In this document: one piece after another, positions 34,201-49,200 of the stretch
Layout of the letters: every line of letters begins with the position of its first letter
Position numbering within the stretch: position 1 is the first letter of the stretch
The notes under the pieces: generated by a model
Databases searched by the model: none
What the model saw: only the letters and a program-made list of their open reading frames with translations
Told to the model about the DNA's origin: nothing
Program-made: the position numbers and the translations under genes
NCBI GenBank assembly: GCA_021018815.1
Contig: JAITYX010000017.1
Span: 8,262,946-8,326,945, forward strand
DNA from: Talinum fruticosum
Taxonomy: Eukaryota > Streptophyta > Magnoliopsida > Caryophyllales > Talinaceae
Direction: 5' to 3'
DNA: 64,000 bases

Positions 34201-37200
34201 AAATCTTCCACTCTCATTATTGAATCCTCTAAATAAGTGCTCTCTGGTTTATATCCTATTTCCTATAATATCTTGGGTTGTAACTCTGGATAGAATGAGA
34301 TTGAAGCTGATATTTGAATGAACAAAATTAATATGTCATCCCTTATAGATTTCATCCTGTTTTCTCTTTACATTATGGTTGAAGGCCCCAATCAGTTGGG
34401 ATCATATTTGCACTCCTCGGAAAAATGGTGGTCTTAGTCTTTTTAGAGTTGTGCAACCTGGTTGCAGTTGGAAAATTACTCTTGAATATTTGTTATCTAA
34501 AGGAAAAATTATGGATTCTGTGGATACACCACTATCATATGAAGGTTTCTGACTTTTGGGAGGCTGATTATCCCAACCGGCTTCTTGGGTGATTAGAAAA
34601 CTGTTTAAGAGCAGGGTTGGATTACAAGACACTGTTACTGCTCAGGTTAAAGAGTACAGATGAGAGTATACTTAAGGCTTCTTGGAGAATCATGGATTTC
34701 CAGGCACTTATTGTGGTCTAGCATTTCAGTTCCAAAGCATAACTTCACTCTTTGGCTGAGGCTACATAAGAGACCTGCTACTAACCACAGGCTAATCAGA
34801 AGGGGTATTGGTAACATAGCAGACAGGACACATATCCTATGTGCAGAGATGGATGAAGGACCTGATAGTCTTTTTTTGAATATAAATTTTTTAGTGAACT
34901 ATGGAACATGATATGAAACTGGCTGCCGACTGCTATTGGTAGTAAATTGGAAGATGTTATCTCATGGTTACAGGTAAGAAGACCACCAGTTTTAAAACAG
35001 ATAGTTAAGGCCTGCATAGCTGCTACTACTTTATATGGCAGGAGAGGAACTTCAGGATTTCAAAGCAGAAATGAGGACCCCTAAGGCTATTATGATACAG
35101 AGCGCAGGGAGGTAGAAAACAGAAAATCAAGAACTTCTTTCTTAACAAGCTTGCATAGACTGGTATTTTTTTTGTTGCTTGGGGTTATGTACTGGGCACA
35201 GGGTTATCCTGTGAGTTGACAAACAGGGTTGAGAACAAATACCCTGTGGTGTAATCTATGCCTATTTTGGGAGTAATAAAATGTACTTTCCAAAATAAAG
35301 GGTTGTCTCAACATACAAATGACTCATCATTGGCTGTGATTTTGCTTTTCTACCACTTCCACCAATTAAGGAGTTTCCAATTTGGGCTACCAAGAAGTAG
35401 GATTCATGGTGACTGCATCATTTTCCAGCAACAAGTGATCCGAAGATACTCTCTTTGACTCCGAAACCCGCGTTTGTTGATGTAGAGGCTTTTGTTTAAC
35501 TTCATTCTCACCAATTCCGACCAATTGTATCAACTACAGAGACAACCACTTCTACAATCTCTGGCTAAATTGGGTCGATACTTATTGACACCGCATAGGG
35601 AGTTGACAGATGATAACCAATGCCATGAAGATAAGGGTTAAAGATAAAATCCTATAGGCTTATAGAATGAAGGGGAATGCTATTATATCCTACATATCTA
35701 ATATGATTTCTTTGATTCTAGAATCAGTTACCATTATAATTGTTTGTTTCGGAGCGCACATCTGGTCTTCCTATCAAGAAGTCCATGTTCTAGTAAAGGG
35801 CCCCCATTATTAGTCCTTCATTGTTAGCAAATTTGATAATTTAAAATCTATTACCAATACGTCCGAGAATGTTGTATCAACTATTTTTTCTGCAAGCGGT
35901 GCTCCCAAGGATAAACAAATTTTAATCCAGTCTTTCTTAGCATCAAGAATTATGGTAGCAAGTGCCTCTTTACCTATGGCTAATGTTTTGAAAAACTCAA
36001 TCATGTAACTCAAATTCGGTTTGTGCTACTTCTTATAAGTCAAGTTTCTATGAAACTCTACATATACCATATGCATGTATGATTCAAAAAATACTAAACA
36101 ATTTGCTTTTACCTTTTATAAGCGTAACTCATCTATTCAAAGGCAATAATAAAATCCTTAGAAATTACGTTAGAGGTGTGAGCCATACATGTAAAACAAC
36201 AAATATTCGTAAGTACCTTTTCGATGTTGTTTTTAGCTACCTTGCAAAGCATCATTAGTAAGATCTTGTAGAACATTTGTATGCCTAACAAAGAGGCATT
36301 AGCACTGAAAAACATGGAGCCGCAATAACATTTGCAAGAGTCTCGTATGATATATATGACCAACCTTGATATTCCTTAAAAAGACCAAACGTCTTTTTGT
36401 GGAGTCTAATACTTCTCCACACTTGTCTAGTTAGAGAAGTTGCCGCTTTTTATCAGCTGGCGGGAAGTCCTTGGGAGCATGGTTGGTTGCTTTCAGCATG
36501 CTGTGAAACTCAATATTTTTTTAGTATGTTCAAAGGAATTCCGTTTGCACACAATACTCCAACGATTGGAAAATAAAGAAAACCTTGATACTTCATTGTG
36601 CTTAAAGATTCCGCGATGTTATGGGAGATTACTAAAAATTTACCATCTTTGTTGTTGAGGGTAGATATTGTCTTTTGATATGGCTGTGATCCACATGGAA
36701 TCTCATCTTATTAGCATGGCATGTTGCAATGACAAAAAAATAAAAAAAATAAAATGAGATGTACCATCAATAACAAAGATGATACATTTTGAGCACATCA
36801 TAATCACAGAGTAAGATTCTTTTGGCTTTATGCCGTGTTATTAGATTGATCTCTAAGCCTTTCAAGTATTGCGTGCAAAAGGTATTTCTTTTAAGATGTT
36901 AAAAAATCTTAGGTTTCTTAATAGGATGAGAGCAATCAACCATACTTGAAAGGACTATACGCATTTGTAATTTGATAAACCTAGGACACTTGGTATTCCG
37001 AAGGAATATCGGTTGTTTTTATGAATGGTGAATGCACGACACCAATCTCTTAACTAGGGTCTTGAGGCTAATTGTCATGATTCCTCCATGTTCTTAAATG
37101 CTGAAACTTTTTTGTTATGGGAAATCCAAGTGGTGCAATAGTGAAATTTATTCTCAAAAGTGATTGATGAAGTTGGGCTACAAATTTTTAGGAAGTTTTA

Positions 37201-40200
37201 TTAACAAATAACAATGCAGCAAATTGTAAGGCAAGTGGAACAGAGATAAAAAAGGTACATATGCATATCTTTTGTTCTCCATGTATGGTTCTCACTTTCA
37301 ACTTGATTTTTAAGACTTTATAGTTACATTTGAATGGATAAAAAACAAAAGGGAAACCAACTTGTGAAGTATTTTTTATAATATTTGGATCTCAATTGAG
37401 ACTTCAATGGCTAAAAGTTGTGAACATCTGATTTGCATCACATTGTATGTGAGTGAAAAGAATTGCCAAATGTGGATAGGCCCTTGCTACCACAATTGTT
37501 CTTAGAGCTTGGAAAGATTTGCTAAAAAGTGGTGATGAAAAAACATGGTTTTTGGAGCACAAGTTGGAAAAACAATAGTTAAGAATGTTGGTATGGAATA
37601 GACAACATATTTGACTTAACAAGGCCAATTCATCAAATTCTTCAAATAATCTGAAAATGCGAAAGCAAATTGAAGAATAAAAGGATGGATTGTTGACTAC
37701 CTCCTTGGTGGATTTGTTGTAACTTCATAGTGGATTTGGAAGTCACTTAATGAAAAGGTATCCTTGATGATGCCGCACTTCCCAAACCCTTTGGCTTTTT
37801 GTGATGAAAAGGATCTCTCTCAGGAGATGTATGACAAAATAGATTACATGATTAGTGGGATATAATTCATGGCAACAACTATGCTAGTGACTATCCTACA
37901 ATGGAGTAAGGCCCTATTCCATTTAGTTTTAGCTTACAGCCCTACAGCTCCTTATGGTTTTTTATAACTAATTTTATAACTTCTTTACAGCTTCTTACAA
38001 CTCCTTACAACTCCTTACATCTTTCCTTACATCTTCTTATAACTTCTTAACAACATTACAACTCCTTATAGCTAAATGGAATAGGATCTAAATCACGAAA
38101 GACGTTTCGATTGATAGTTTTTGCTACAAGCCTCTTGGACATTCTTTTTCTCTATTGTCTTTGTTTGTGTGGCTTTTACTTTGTTAGAAAGATGGGAGAT
38201 AGTGAACATAACCCTTGATTGTATGAGATTTGCTCTTGACCCCATTTTCTATCCCTTCGTCCCATATTCTTTGTTGAATATGGGAAAGGAGGAAACTAAG
38301 TCTTAAATGCTTAAATGATCTCATTTTTATGGAAAAGAAAGACAATAATTAAACTTTCGTCATTTGTTTTGTTAATAAAGGAAGCCAAATATGGGAAAGA
38401 GGAAAAATAAGCCTCGAGAATTGTATTCCACCTAGTTTTTGCTTGTAAGACATTTGAGAATTGTATTTTACAATAAAATGGGGCTAGAGAATCAGATATT
38501 TCTGACAACGGATATGGGATGGAGGGCGCGCATTGGTTATCTTTAGTCAACTTCCTTGGTGGTTTCGCTAGGCATTCATCTAAGGGAAGTTATTAAGTGG
38601 TTCTTGAAGCATTAGATTGATTTGGTGAGAATAAAGTTGAGCCGAAGCTTATCCATCACCAAATGTAGGCCTTCCAAGCAGGAGAGTATTTTTGGAGCAC
38701 TGTTTGCTAGGAATGATGCTGACACCACGAACTGTATTGTTTGGCTATCAATAGAAACTCTTGTATTCACAAAAGTGCCAGAAAAAGTGTGTTTGCAACC
38801 AATAGTAGTTGCTGTGTTGAAACAACTTGGAGCACATTTTCGTACATCCATAATGTGAAGAGAAGTTGGCTGAAATCTACAAGGGCTACCAAACCCTCCC
38901 CTCTCCTCCAATTCAAATATTTGGCTTCAATCTCGTTTTACTGAGAGTTCCAAGGGAGGGATTCATAGTAAATGGAATAAAAACCCAACGAGCATATACT
39001 TAGAGGATTCCGTTGTGAGATTGAAAGACTTAAGGTGGGAGGACCAAAAGAGGAGGCATTAACCAACATTTCGTAAAAGCCAAGGAAAGGTTGGTTGTAT
39101 GGCTACTCAAATCAACAGTTACCTGTGAGCTAGGAGTATGATCAAAGCGGATTGTGAGTGAAACTATGTGTATAATACAGTATATAATACAATTTGGGAG
39201 GTAGCCAAGTACAAATTTATTGAATGAGTTCGGACATAAAGTTTATCTTGGTGGCAAGGACCAGCAGCCTTCTCTTCCATAAGAATTGGAATGTACTTTT
39301 GCAACAAGGTGTTGTGCCCTCAATGGATACTATGCATTCTGCCTTATATGAGTAATACTATAATGTATCCTCAATCTCACACTCCAAAGAAAAATGGGCA
39401 AAAAAATTAAGGTCTGATGTCTGAGAAACTAAAAATTTCCAGCCTAATTTGGATTAGGATTTATAGCAGGCCTTGGCATGACCATGCATTAATTGCAATT
39501 CACAATTAGCTGAAAGCTAGTCTTGGGGATCCTTCACAGTCATGTTAAACCATGGGATTGAATTAAGCTTCATTTTCATTGAGATTTTTGTGCTGGACAG
39601 GAGATTTTTTCACAGGACATTACTTACTCCAAGTTTTTAATGGTTTTGACATGACAAAGATTGAAACTGAGTACTTATAATCCAGGTTCTTAGAATCATG
39701 ATTCTAATGACAATCGACAAGAAGGCCTTAAATCATGTTGTAGAATTGGACAGTGAAATTTCTCATATTAAGTAACATCGATAACATGTTTAAGCTTAGT
39801 TTTGCTTAATTAAGAATGAATGTAGAGCAGTTTAGAGGTGTTTTGCTTTAGACCACTGCAATGTAAGCTGAAAGAATTGCTGATAAAGTGGACATGCATT
39901 TTTGGGAGTAATAAAATTTGTTTTCCGAAAACAAAAATATGGTTGCTCTCTGCAGCTTAAGTTGTATTCTCCCCGTGCGGTTGTTAATTTGAAATCCTCA
40001 GAAAGGGCTAACCTTTCATACTCAGGACCAAAACCACTTCCATTGTTATAATTACTACAATCTCTACCAAGAAAGTTGGCCTTGATTTGAGTGAAAATTT
40101 GTAAAGCGAACAAATATGTTGAATGGGATGAAACAAAAACTGAGAGAAGTATCGGCAATAAGAGTGTTATCTAGGAGGAAAGTAAAGGACTAACAACCTT

Positions 40201-43200
40201 ATTTTCTATAAGCATTAAAATGTATTTTTGCAACAAGGTTTTCTGACCTCAATAGATTCTATTCACTTCATCTTTATCCTGTAGTATCAATCCTCCCCCC
40301 ACCCAAACCAAAGAGAAAAAATTGCAGAGTCTGATTGTGTGAGAACCTAATATTTCTAGCCAAATATGCATTTTGGATTTATAGTATGCCTTGGCATGGT
40401 CATGTGTTGATTTTTGTTGATAGCAATTTACAAGTAGCTGGGAGCTAGTCTTAGGGATCCTTCACATTCATGGAAGCTATGGGATTGAATTTAGCTCCAT
40501 TATCAATGATGACCACCTGTTTGGTTTTGGTTTGATGTAATTAACTGTCTAATGCAGTCTAATTGGTAATGATAATTCTATTGCCATATTTAGTCGTATG
40601 TAAGTATTGAAATCATAAAGTTACCTTGGAATCGTAATACCATAAACTATGCTAGAATGATTGCGTTTTAGTAGATCCATAAATTTTTGTGCAAGACTAG
40701 GGACTTTTGTGCAATACATTATTTTTAGGTTGATGGACCATATCCAGGTTCTATGTTTTGATGCAACAAAGACTGAAGCTGAGTCTTTTTAATCCAAGTT
40801 CTTAAAATCATGATTCTCAGAATCGATGGACAGTCATCGGAATCGAATTGTGGAATTGGATAGTGAAACTTCTCATATTGAGAAACATCAATAACATGTT
40901 TGAGAAACACCAATCAGCATCTTGCCGATGCCTACTAACGTTCATCTGTGTCATAACCTTGGCCAAACGAATAATCCACCGTTGACTCTTGTAACACAGG
41001 GGACACCTCAGCTCGACTGTACTGACAGGAGGCGGTTACCAGCGGCCCAGAACAGTGGTTGCCGCCGGTGAGTACCCTTTCTCCTCTCTTTGGTCCTGTG
41101 TTTCACCTGTTTATTTGCCCCTATCCTTTCTCTATCCCTCCTCCTAGCTATTGGTGGTTCTTCCCCTCTTTCCTCTAATATCCGTTGCTTAGTAGTACTT
41201 GGTATGTCACTGATGACTGTGAGAGGTTGTATGCCAACAATTGTACCAGCTTGGCCTATCATTGCCTCCTCTGTTCTCTACCTTGGCGAACTTTCGCCAC
41301 CCTCCTCCGCACTCCCCTGCTTAGTGCAGCGCCCAACTACCTTAGTAATTTTGTCCTTTTTAGCAGTAAAGTTCAGGTGCTTGTTTTTCCTTTTTAGCAA
41401 TTTTGTCCTCTCCCTTGTCCTGAAACGTGGCCAGTTTTTATTTGCTGCCTAAGTTGTTGCTAGTTTATATTAGTTTTATAGTTCTGTCGTGTTGTGTGTG
41501 TTTGCATTTATTGCTTCTTTTGCTTATTTAGTTGCTTATTATATTATCTTCATGTTTAGTTTGCTTATTATCTTATGCTGTATTTATTTCTTTTGAGTTC
41601 ATTGAGTACTATGTACTCTTCCAATTAGGATTTTCATAGTCCCTGTATTGGTGTAATTGCATGTGATTTATTGTTAATTGCTATGTGGTTCATTGTTAGC
41701 TTCCATATATTAGTTTATTAGTTATTCTTCTGTGCTGGAGTATACTATTACTTGGATATTAATTTGATGGATCCTTCTGATTGGTTTGTTCATTTATTAC
41801 GATTATACTACGGTGACCTTGTTATTTGATTTTTCAAGTATTTGATTGCTTGCTTTTCTTGTTTTAGTCTTTAGTTAGTTGAAGTTGTAGTGTGTTGTTA
41901 TTGTTTTTGTTGTTATTAGAGTAATATTAGTGTCTGCATTATTACTTCTTTTTTTGTATCAGTATATTTTTATATTCTAGTGGCTATTAATGGGTTAGTC
42001 CGCGTGTGTCCTCCAAGAGGAAAAGGGATTGGAAAGAGAATGGGGTTTGATAGGTTGAGAAGTGTGACATGGAATATTAGGACTCTTACATACAAGTCTA
42101 TAGGATTAGTCAAAACTATTTATAGGCGTAGGATTAATAGAATAGAGCCTAGTGGGTATGCGCTAAAGCAAAAGAAATTGATGGGTACAAGCTTTGGTAT
42201 TCGGGGTTAAGAGAGCCCAAAGTGGAGTTGGTATTATGGTCCGTAAAGAGCTCGGTGAACAAGCAGTGGAGGTGAAGCAGAAGAGTGACCACATTATGTC
42301 AATTAAACTAATGGTTGGGTTTATAGGTCCTCAATGTAGTAAGTGTATGCCCCTCAAATAGGACTACCAAATGAAATTGAGAGGCAATTTGGGAGGAGTA
42401 AGGTATACCACATAGCAAGAAACTATTTTTGAAGGTGATTTCGATGGGCATATAGGAGCTAAAGAAGATGGCTACAATACGACTCGAGGAAGATTTAGAT
42501 ATGGGGAAAGAAACAATGGAGGGGTGTTGATTCTAGACTTTGCGGTTGCCTATGAATTGTTGATTGTGAACTCTCATTTTAAGGAGGAGGAGCATCTAGT
42601 AACGTTTAAGAGCTGTGACTCGGAGACGCAAATTGACTACTTTCTAATTAGAGTGAGCAATAGGATGATATATGAAGATTGTAAAGTGACATCTAGTGAG
42701 TGTTTGATGACCTCGCATGGATTATCGGTGATGGATGTGGAGATTCATATCCCAAAGAGGAAGAGGAGGGTCGGGAACCTTAGGGTGAAATGGTGGAATA
42801 TGACTAGAGAGAATGTGGGGAAACCAAGTTAGAAGGGAATCGGGAACTTGTAGGGGATGCAAACATAATGTGGAAAGCGATGGCATATTGCATTAGGAGG
42901 GTGGCTAAAGAAATATTAGGAGTTTCTAGAGGAGGAGGTGGCAGTATAAAAGGAGTATAGAAGGAGTAGCTTCGTGGTGGAATGATGAGGTAAAAGAAGT
43001 TAAGAGAAAACAAGATACGTACAAGGCTGTAGTAGTAGTAATTGAGGAAGAAAAAGAGGCTAACAAAGTCATCTACAAAGCTGCAAAAAGATGGCAAAAA
43101 CATCCGTCACTATATCAAAGAACAACGCATATGAGAGGTTATATCAAAAACTACAAACTAGGTAAGGAGAGGAGGTCTTCAAGCTAGCAAGGGCTAGGGA

Positions 43201-46200
43201 AAGAAGGATAAGAAACTTGGTTAACTGATTTAGTTAACATTATTAAGACTGCTAAAATATCTAACGAATGGAGGACATTTCGGCTAATCGGTTTAGTTTT
43301 AGGCCAGGAAGATTGGCTACATAAGCTATCCATCTTATGGAACTTTTTAGGGATCGGAAAAAGGATCTCCACATGGTGTTCATTGAGTTGGAAAAAGCAT
43401 ATAAGTGTTATGGAGGTGCTTGGAGCATAAATGAGTGCCCGTTGCGTATATTCGAGTTAGGACCTCGGGAAGGGATATAATGAGGGTGTAAGAACAAGTG
43501 TTAGGACCTCCGGAAGGGATAGAAATGCTTCTCTTATCGATATTGGGCTCCATGAAGGATCCACTCTAAGTCCTTTTCTTTTCACTATTGTTATGGATTA
43601 ACTTAAGGGATTTAAGATGATGTACCGTGATGTATGCTATTTATTGATGATAGTGTTCTTATCGATGAGATTAGGACAATTTATGTGAGATTAGGACCAT
43701 GTGTTCTATTTTTGATGATATTGTTCTTATCGATGAGACTAAGACTTGAGTTAACAATATCCTAGAGTCCAAATGTTTTAAGTTAATTAGGTTAAAGACC
43801 GAATACTTTAAATGTAGATCTAGTGGAAATGAGGGAAAAGAGAAGTTACCATTGGTGGTGTGACAATACCAAGGGTGGAGGAGTTCATATACTTGGGCTC
43901 GATCGAGGCTCGATAATTGAAGAAAAAGGGGATGTTGATGAGGACATTAACCAACATATTTAAGGCGGGATGGCAAAATTGAAGAATGCTTCTCTTGTGC
44001 GACAAGAGGATTCCGATACGATTGAAGCGAAAAGTTTATCTGTATAGTAGGTAGACCGGCATTTTTGCATGGGGCACAATTTTGACCAATCAAGAAGAAT
44101 CGAGTTCGGAAGATGTCGATAGCGAGATGAGGTTGCTTCGGTGAATGTGTAGCCTTACGCGATTTGATAGGATCGAGAATGGCTAGATTAGAGACATAGT
44201 AGGAGTGACATCTATGGATGAGATGAGAGATACTACACTTAGATGGTTTGGACATGTTAAGAGAAGGAGCATTGAAGGTCCGAGTGAGGAGATGTGAAAG
44301 GATTAACATTCCGAGAGGAAGTCGTGGGAGACCAAAGAAAAGCTGGGACAAAGTCACTAGACATGATAAGTACTACTTAGGATTAACGGACGACATGGCT
44401 TAGGATAGGAGTACATAGAAGTCTAGAATTAGAGTTTTGGACCATATGTAACTTGCTTCTTGCATTTCTTTTGGCCCCAAAATGCATAGTAATCATTGAG
44501 GTGTTGTTGCAGTTATTATTGTTTCATGTATCTCTTGCACTTGTTTATGTTAATACTGTTTCATTTTGAGCACATTTATTTAACTATATGTTAGCTTATA
44601 TCTTCCACTTACATTTCTTTATTTATAGTATTGCTAGTTATTTGTAGTTAGTGCTTAATACCTTTTTTTTTTTGGGACAAAAGCAATATCTTCATTCCAT
44701 ATTCAAATTACCTATATAAGGTATATACAAAATGGGAGTGCTTAAATAGGAAGCCACCGTCTAGGAAGGGTTCTTCCTTCTTTTTAAGCCTCCTTCATTC
44801 ATTTACACAAAATTTGTTCCATCTATGAAACTCCTTTCTATGTAGAGCTAAATAATTGAGTTTATCACTCATCATGTCCTTGATTTTTCTGTATGAAGTT
44901 TCAGTATCCACCTTATTTTGTTGAAAAATGACCCCATTCCTATCCCTCCATGTTTGATAAATCACACCTGCACTTGCACATTTTATTATGCTGCCATACA
45001 CCCCTGTCTTCTTAGTGTTTTCCAGCCAACGATGCCATTGGAGCAGGTTTTGGGGATCATGAGTATTTTGGATCCTACTAACTATCTTACCTCTTAACCT
45101 CCTTGTATATATACAGTCATGGAACAAGTGTTCTGAGGTTTCTGCATCCTCTTTACACCGTTCGCAGTTAATACTCATTTGGGGGTTGAATCTGGCAATC
45201 TGGACCTTTGTTGGGAGTCTCCCTTGTATCAGTAGCCAAAGGTTAAAGCTGCGTTTTGGGATTAAGCTTCCAGACATATTTGCACCACCATTGTTTTGGG
45301 TTTGCTTTCATTAGCCTTTATAAACATCCTTTGTCTCAAATTTCTGGCCTGTTGTAGCCATGCTCTTTAACAGAGGTTCCACTTTATATTTCAATCCACA
45401 CATCTTCCTCTAATACCAGCAAGTGTCATTACCTTGTTGGTAATTCCACAGGTCCTGGCCTTTTAATTAACGAGTGTTAATCCACTTTACCCATAAAATG
45501 TCCTTCTTGCTAGCTATAGCCCAAATGAGTTTGGATATTAGAGCCTTGTTCCATTCTCTAATATTTTTGAATTCCAACCCTCCTTGCACCTTCGGTTTGC
45601 ATACATCTTCCCGTGCTATTAAAGGTCTTCTCTTATACTCCTCAGTTGACCTCCATAAGAAGTTTCTGCCGATGTGCTCTACCTTCTTAATTACTGCTTG
45701 AGGTAGAATGAAAATTGATGCCCAAAATGTACAAATTCCCATTAGCACAGAGTTGATAAGCATACTTCTTGCAGTTCTACTTTGCCATTTTCTAATTTTG
45801 CATGTCAATTTATCGGTAAACAGTTGGCAGTCTGATGCAGATAGCCTTGATGAAGTGATTGGCATCCCCAAGTATTTGAGTTGCAATGCTCCAAGCCTGA
45901 AACCAGCCTTCTGCACAACTTTCAATTTCTTATGCTCATCAACCCCCTACATAAATTTGTGACTTTTTCACATTGATCCGGAGCCCTGATGTTGCAGAGA
46001 ATTCATTAAATAGCTGTTTTATGTCGAGTAGGGCCCTTGTCTGATTTGCAGAAGACCAAGAAAACCAAGTCATCTGCAAAGGAGAGTTGACATAACTTCA
46101 GTGATTTGCAGCCAGGGTGGAATTTGATCATACCTTGCTCCGCAGCATCTTGAATGCTTCTTGAAAAATACTCCATGACTAGTACAAACATCAGGGGTGA

Positions 46201-49200
46201 AACTGGATCACCTTGTCTCAGCCCTTTACCTCCTTTGAAAAAACCATTAGGGCCCCCATTTATGTGGACTGAGAATGTGGTACTTGTGATGCATGACAAT
46301 AGCCATTTACTGAATACTCCTGGGTGCTTAATACCTTTTGGTTTCAAAGATTTTCAAAAAAATTGTTTTTTCAATTTTTTAATGTAAGTCTTTTGAAATC
46401 AGTCTATCTTTGAGTAGAATTGCTTACCAGGATAAGGCTGCCTATATGATATCTCCCTAGATCCCACGCAAGTGGAACCCACTATGGGTGTTGTAGTAGT
46501 TGTTAATATCATGTTTAACATATGTATGCTTATTTAAGAATGAATCTAGAATGATGGAGATAATGTATATCATACTAAATATCCTTTGCGAGATTCTTTG
46601 GTGGGAAAAGGAAAAAGAAGGCCATAGTAATAGGACTCCTTGAGAGAGAACTACAGAGCTTTTGAAGGTGTCTAAATGTCTTTTAAGATGATTTCATTAC
46701 GACGTCCTGATTTTGCATGTTGGGAACTTTCGCTCGTCCTCCTTTGAAGTGACCATTTATGTGGATCGTTTATATGTTTGATGTATATAGTCCTTTTGTA
46801 GTATGCTTGCAGTGCATTCGTTTTTGAAAAAATCGTAAATTTGTATAATTTATTCTATTTTGCTATCTCAAAAAAAGTTACGGTGAAGGGGCAGCATCAT
46901 AGTTATGATGATGATAATTAGAGTGATGGTGTTTGACAACAGTTGGCCTCAATGAACAAGGTATAACCCAATCAGGCTGGTGAGTGTTCATGTCTAGAGA
47001 TATGCTTGAATACTTTAGCTTACAAGAAAAGACTGCAGTAGATCCCCGAACCAGATTCATAACAGTCTTAAGGCTGGAAAAGAGTCAGTTTTTTATGGCC
47101 TTGTGGAAAAGAAAATTTGAGGCTGACAATTCCAATGGATTGAGTTCGTTTTAGTTGTTTTGTTGTGAACACCATGTTTCCTTTCCTTGTTTTCTTTCTT
47201 TTACCCTTTTGTTTCTCACAAGGTGCATACATTGATAATTTAGCATCCACAATTGGCGACTCCTGATAATGTGTTTTGACCTTTTATCCTCTATGTTGTC
47301 GTTGTCGTCATTGTTGTCATCTTCACCATCACTGTTATCATCTCCTCTGAATGGCCTTGTCATCTTTTCTGCTAATGTGTCATATGCAGGCACTGGCTCT
47401 TTAATGCTAGGAAGTGTTGATTCTTATGGTCACCTTATTGTATCAGAGCTTGATGCTGACAGTCAAGGTGAAGTTCTTGTATTTTCTCTCGAGCTTTGGA
47501 GTTTGCAATGCATGTCTTCTCATACATAATTGTTGGCCTATCTGGTTGCTTTTGGTGTGAAAACAAATGGGATTTAGTGCAAAGAGAACTTGCCCATTTT
47601 TACTAGGTCAATCCATACTCCCAAAAGTTCCACCTAGGCGAGGTATTGGAGGGTCAGATGTACCAAGCCTTACTGCCGAAGTGTAGAGATTGTTTCCATT
47701 AGACCTCACATTAAAAACCATTGACTGCCTTTGAAAAGGAAGTAGTGGACAGTTTAGAGGGGTGTTTAGTCTACTACTCCAAGCTAAAAGAATGTTCCAA
47801 AATGGACCTTTTGTTGTTGTTGGCTTTTCAGCTGTCTAGAAAGTGGACAACCTTAATCCCAAATAACTTGCCATGATTAAGCCAAATGAATAATGATGGT
47901 TGATAGGTTTCATTTGGAGTTTTCCTATGTTTTGATGATGTCTATGTGTTTTCTATTTTGTTGCGATTTGTGGCTTTCATGATAATATAATTGACACTTA
48001 ATTTCTTGACAGATGTTCAAAGGCTTACATTCAGAGTTTCACCACAGGATTGTGTGATTGGTGAAGGAAGCTGGGCAGGTCTCAGCTTCAGCCCCAGTCT
48101 CTGTGTGGTAAGTTTGCTAGCTTCAGTATTCTGAACTTTTCACCTTCTTGCCTGCTCTTTCCCCCTCCCAAAAAAGGACCGGGGGGAGGGGCAGGTACTA
48201 ATTAAGAATTTCTAGATTGTGGTATCTGGATTGCATGTGTAGGCATTAGTTTGGCTTTGGTACAAGTGACCCTATTGCATGTGTTAAATGGGTACTTTGT
48301 GTCCTTTTCTTTATTTTTTTCGCATGCAGGAGGGGGTTTGTAATGTGTACTATAACTATAGCAATATATTAATGGCACTTGTATATATCCTCAACGAATT
48401 GTGACATTGAAGAACCAAGAAATTACGAATTTGTCTCTGTTTTACGATCTTTGTGCAAAGGGTGATTGACAATATAGGAATGATAAACCAGATTGAATCT
48501 CTAATGATATTAAATGATATCAATTTGGGCAGCAGGATTTTTGTGGTGACGGCTATGTACAAGTAATATTTTAGGATTTCTTGGTTATCCTGCTTTCTGA
48601 TTTTATGAAAATGGTATAGTTATGTCTGTTGCTCTGCAAGAACCGTGATTAGCAATGTGGCTGTATGTGAAGCTATTGCTACAAGTCTACGACATGGTTA
48701 TGTGTCAAGGTGTCAGACTGAGCCTTCACCGATACATTTTGCATTCTTAATGAAAATGGAGAATCAATTAGCCATGTTCATGTTGAAACTTCAAGTATCC
48801 AACTTGGGTAGGTGAGATGAAATTGAGAGTCCCAGAAATATATTGTCAAAGATTGTAGTGAAAAAAATTGTGTTATTCCAGCTGGGCATTGTATTAGGTT
48901 ATCATTTTCCTCCGTGTAGAGTATGAGTTGCCAAGGCCAGATACTTTGTGGAAAATGCCCTTGCTAACCATTTCTATTCATAGAGACAATCTTGTTCTCG
49001 GTTGTGGAACAAAAAAATATATCGGCTCATCTTATGTCCTTTTCCACCTTTCTATTGGACGGAAGACATCAAGTATTGGTTGACGACACCATTAGAACAA
49101 AGTGGACCCCCTCCAAGGCCCTTTTCTTATGGTTGTTTTTGTTTTCCTGGGGGTGTGTTGGGGGGGAGAGGAAGTTTGAGAAGGGGTACAGAGGGTGGCT

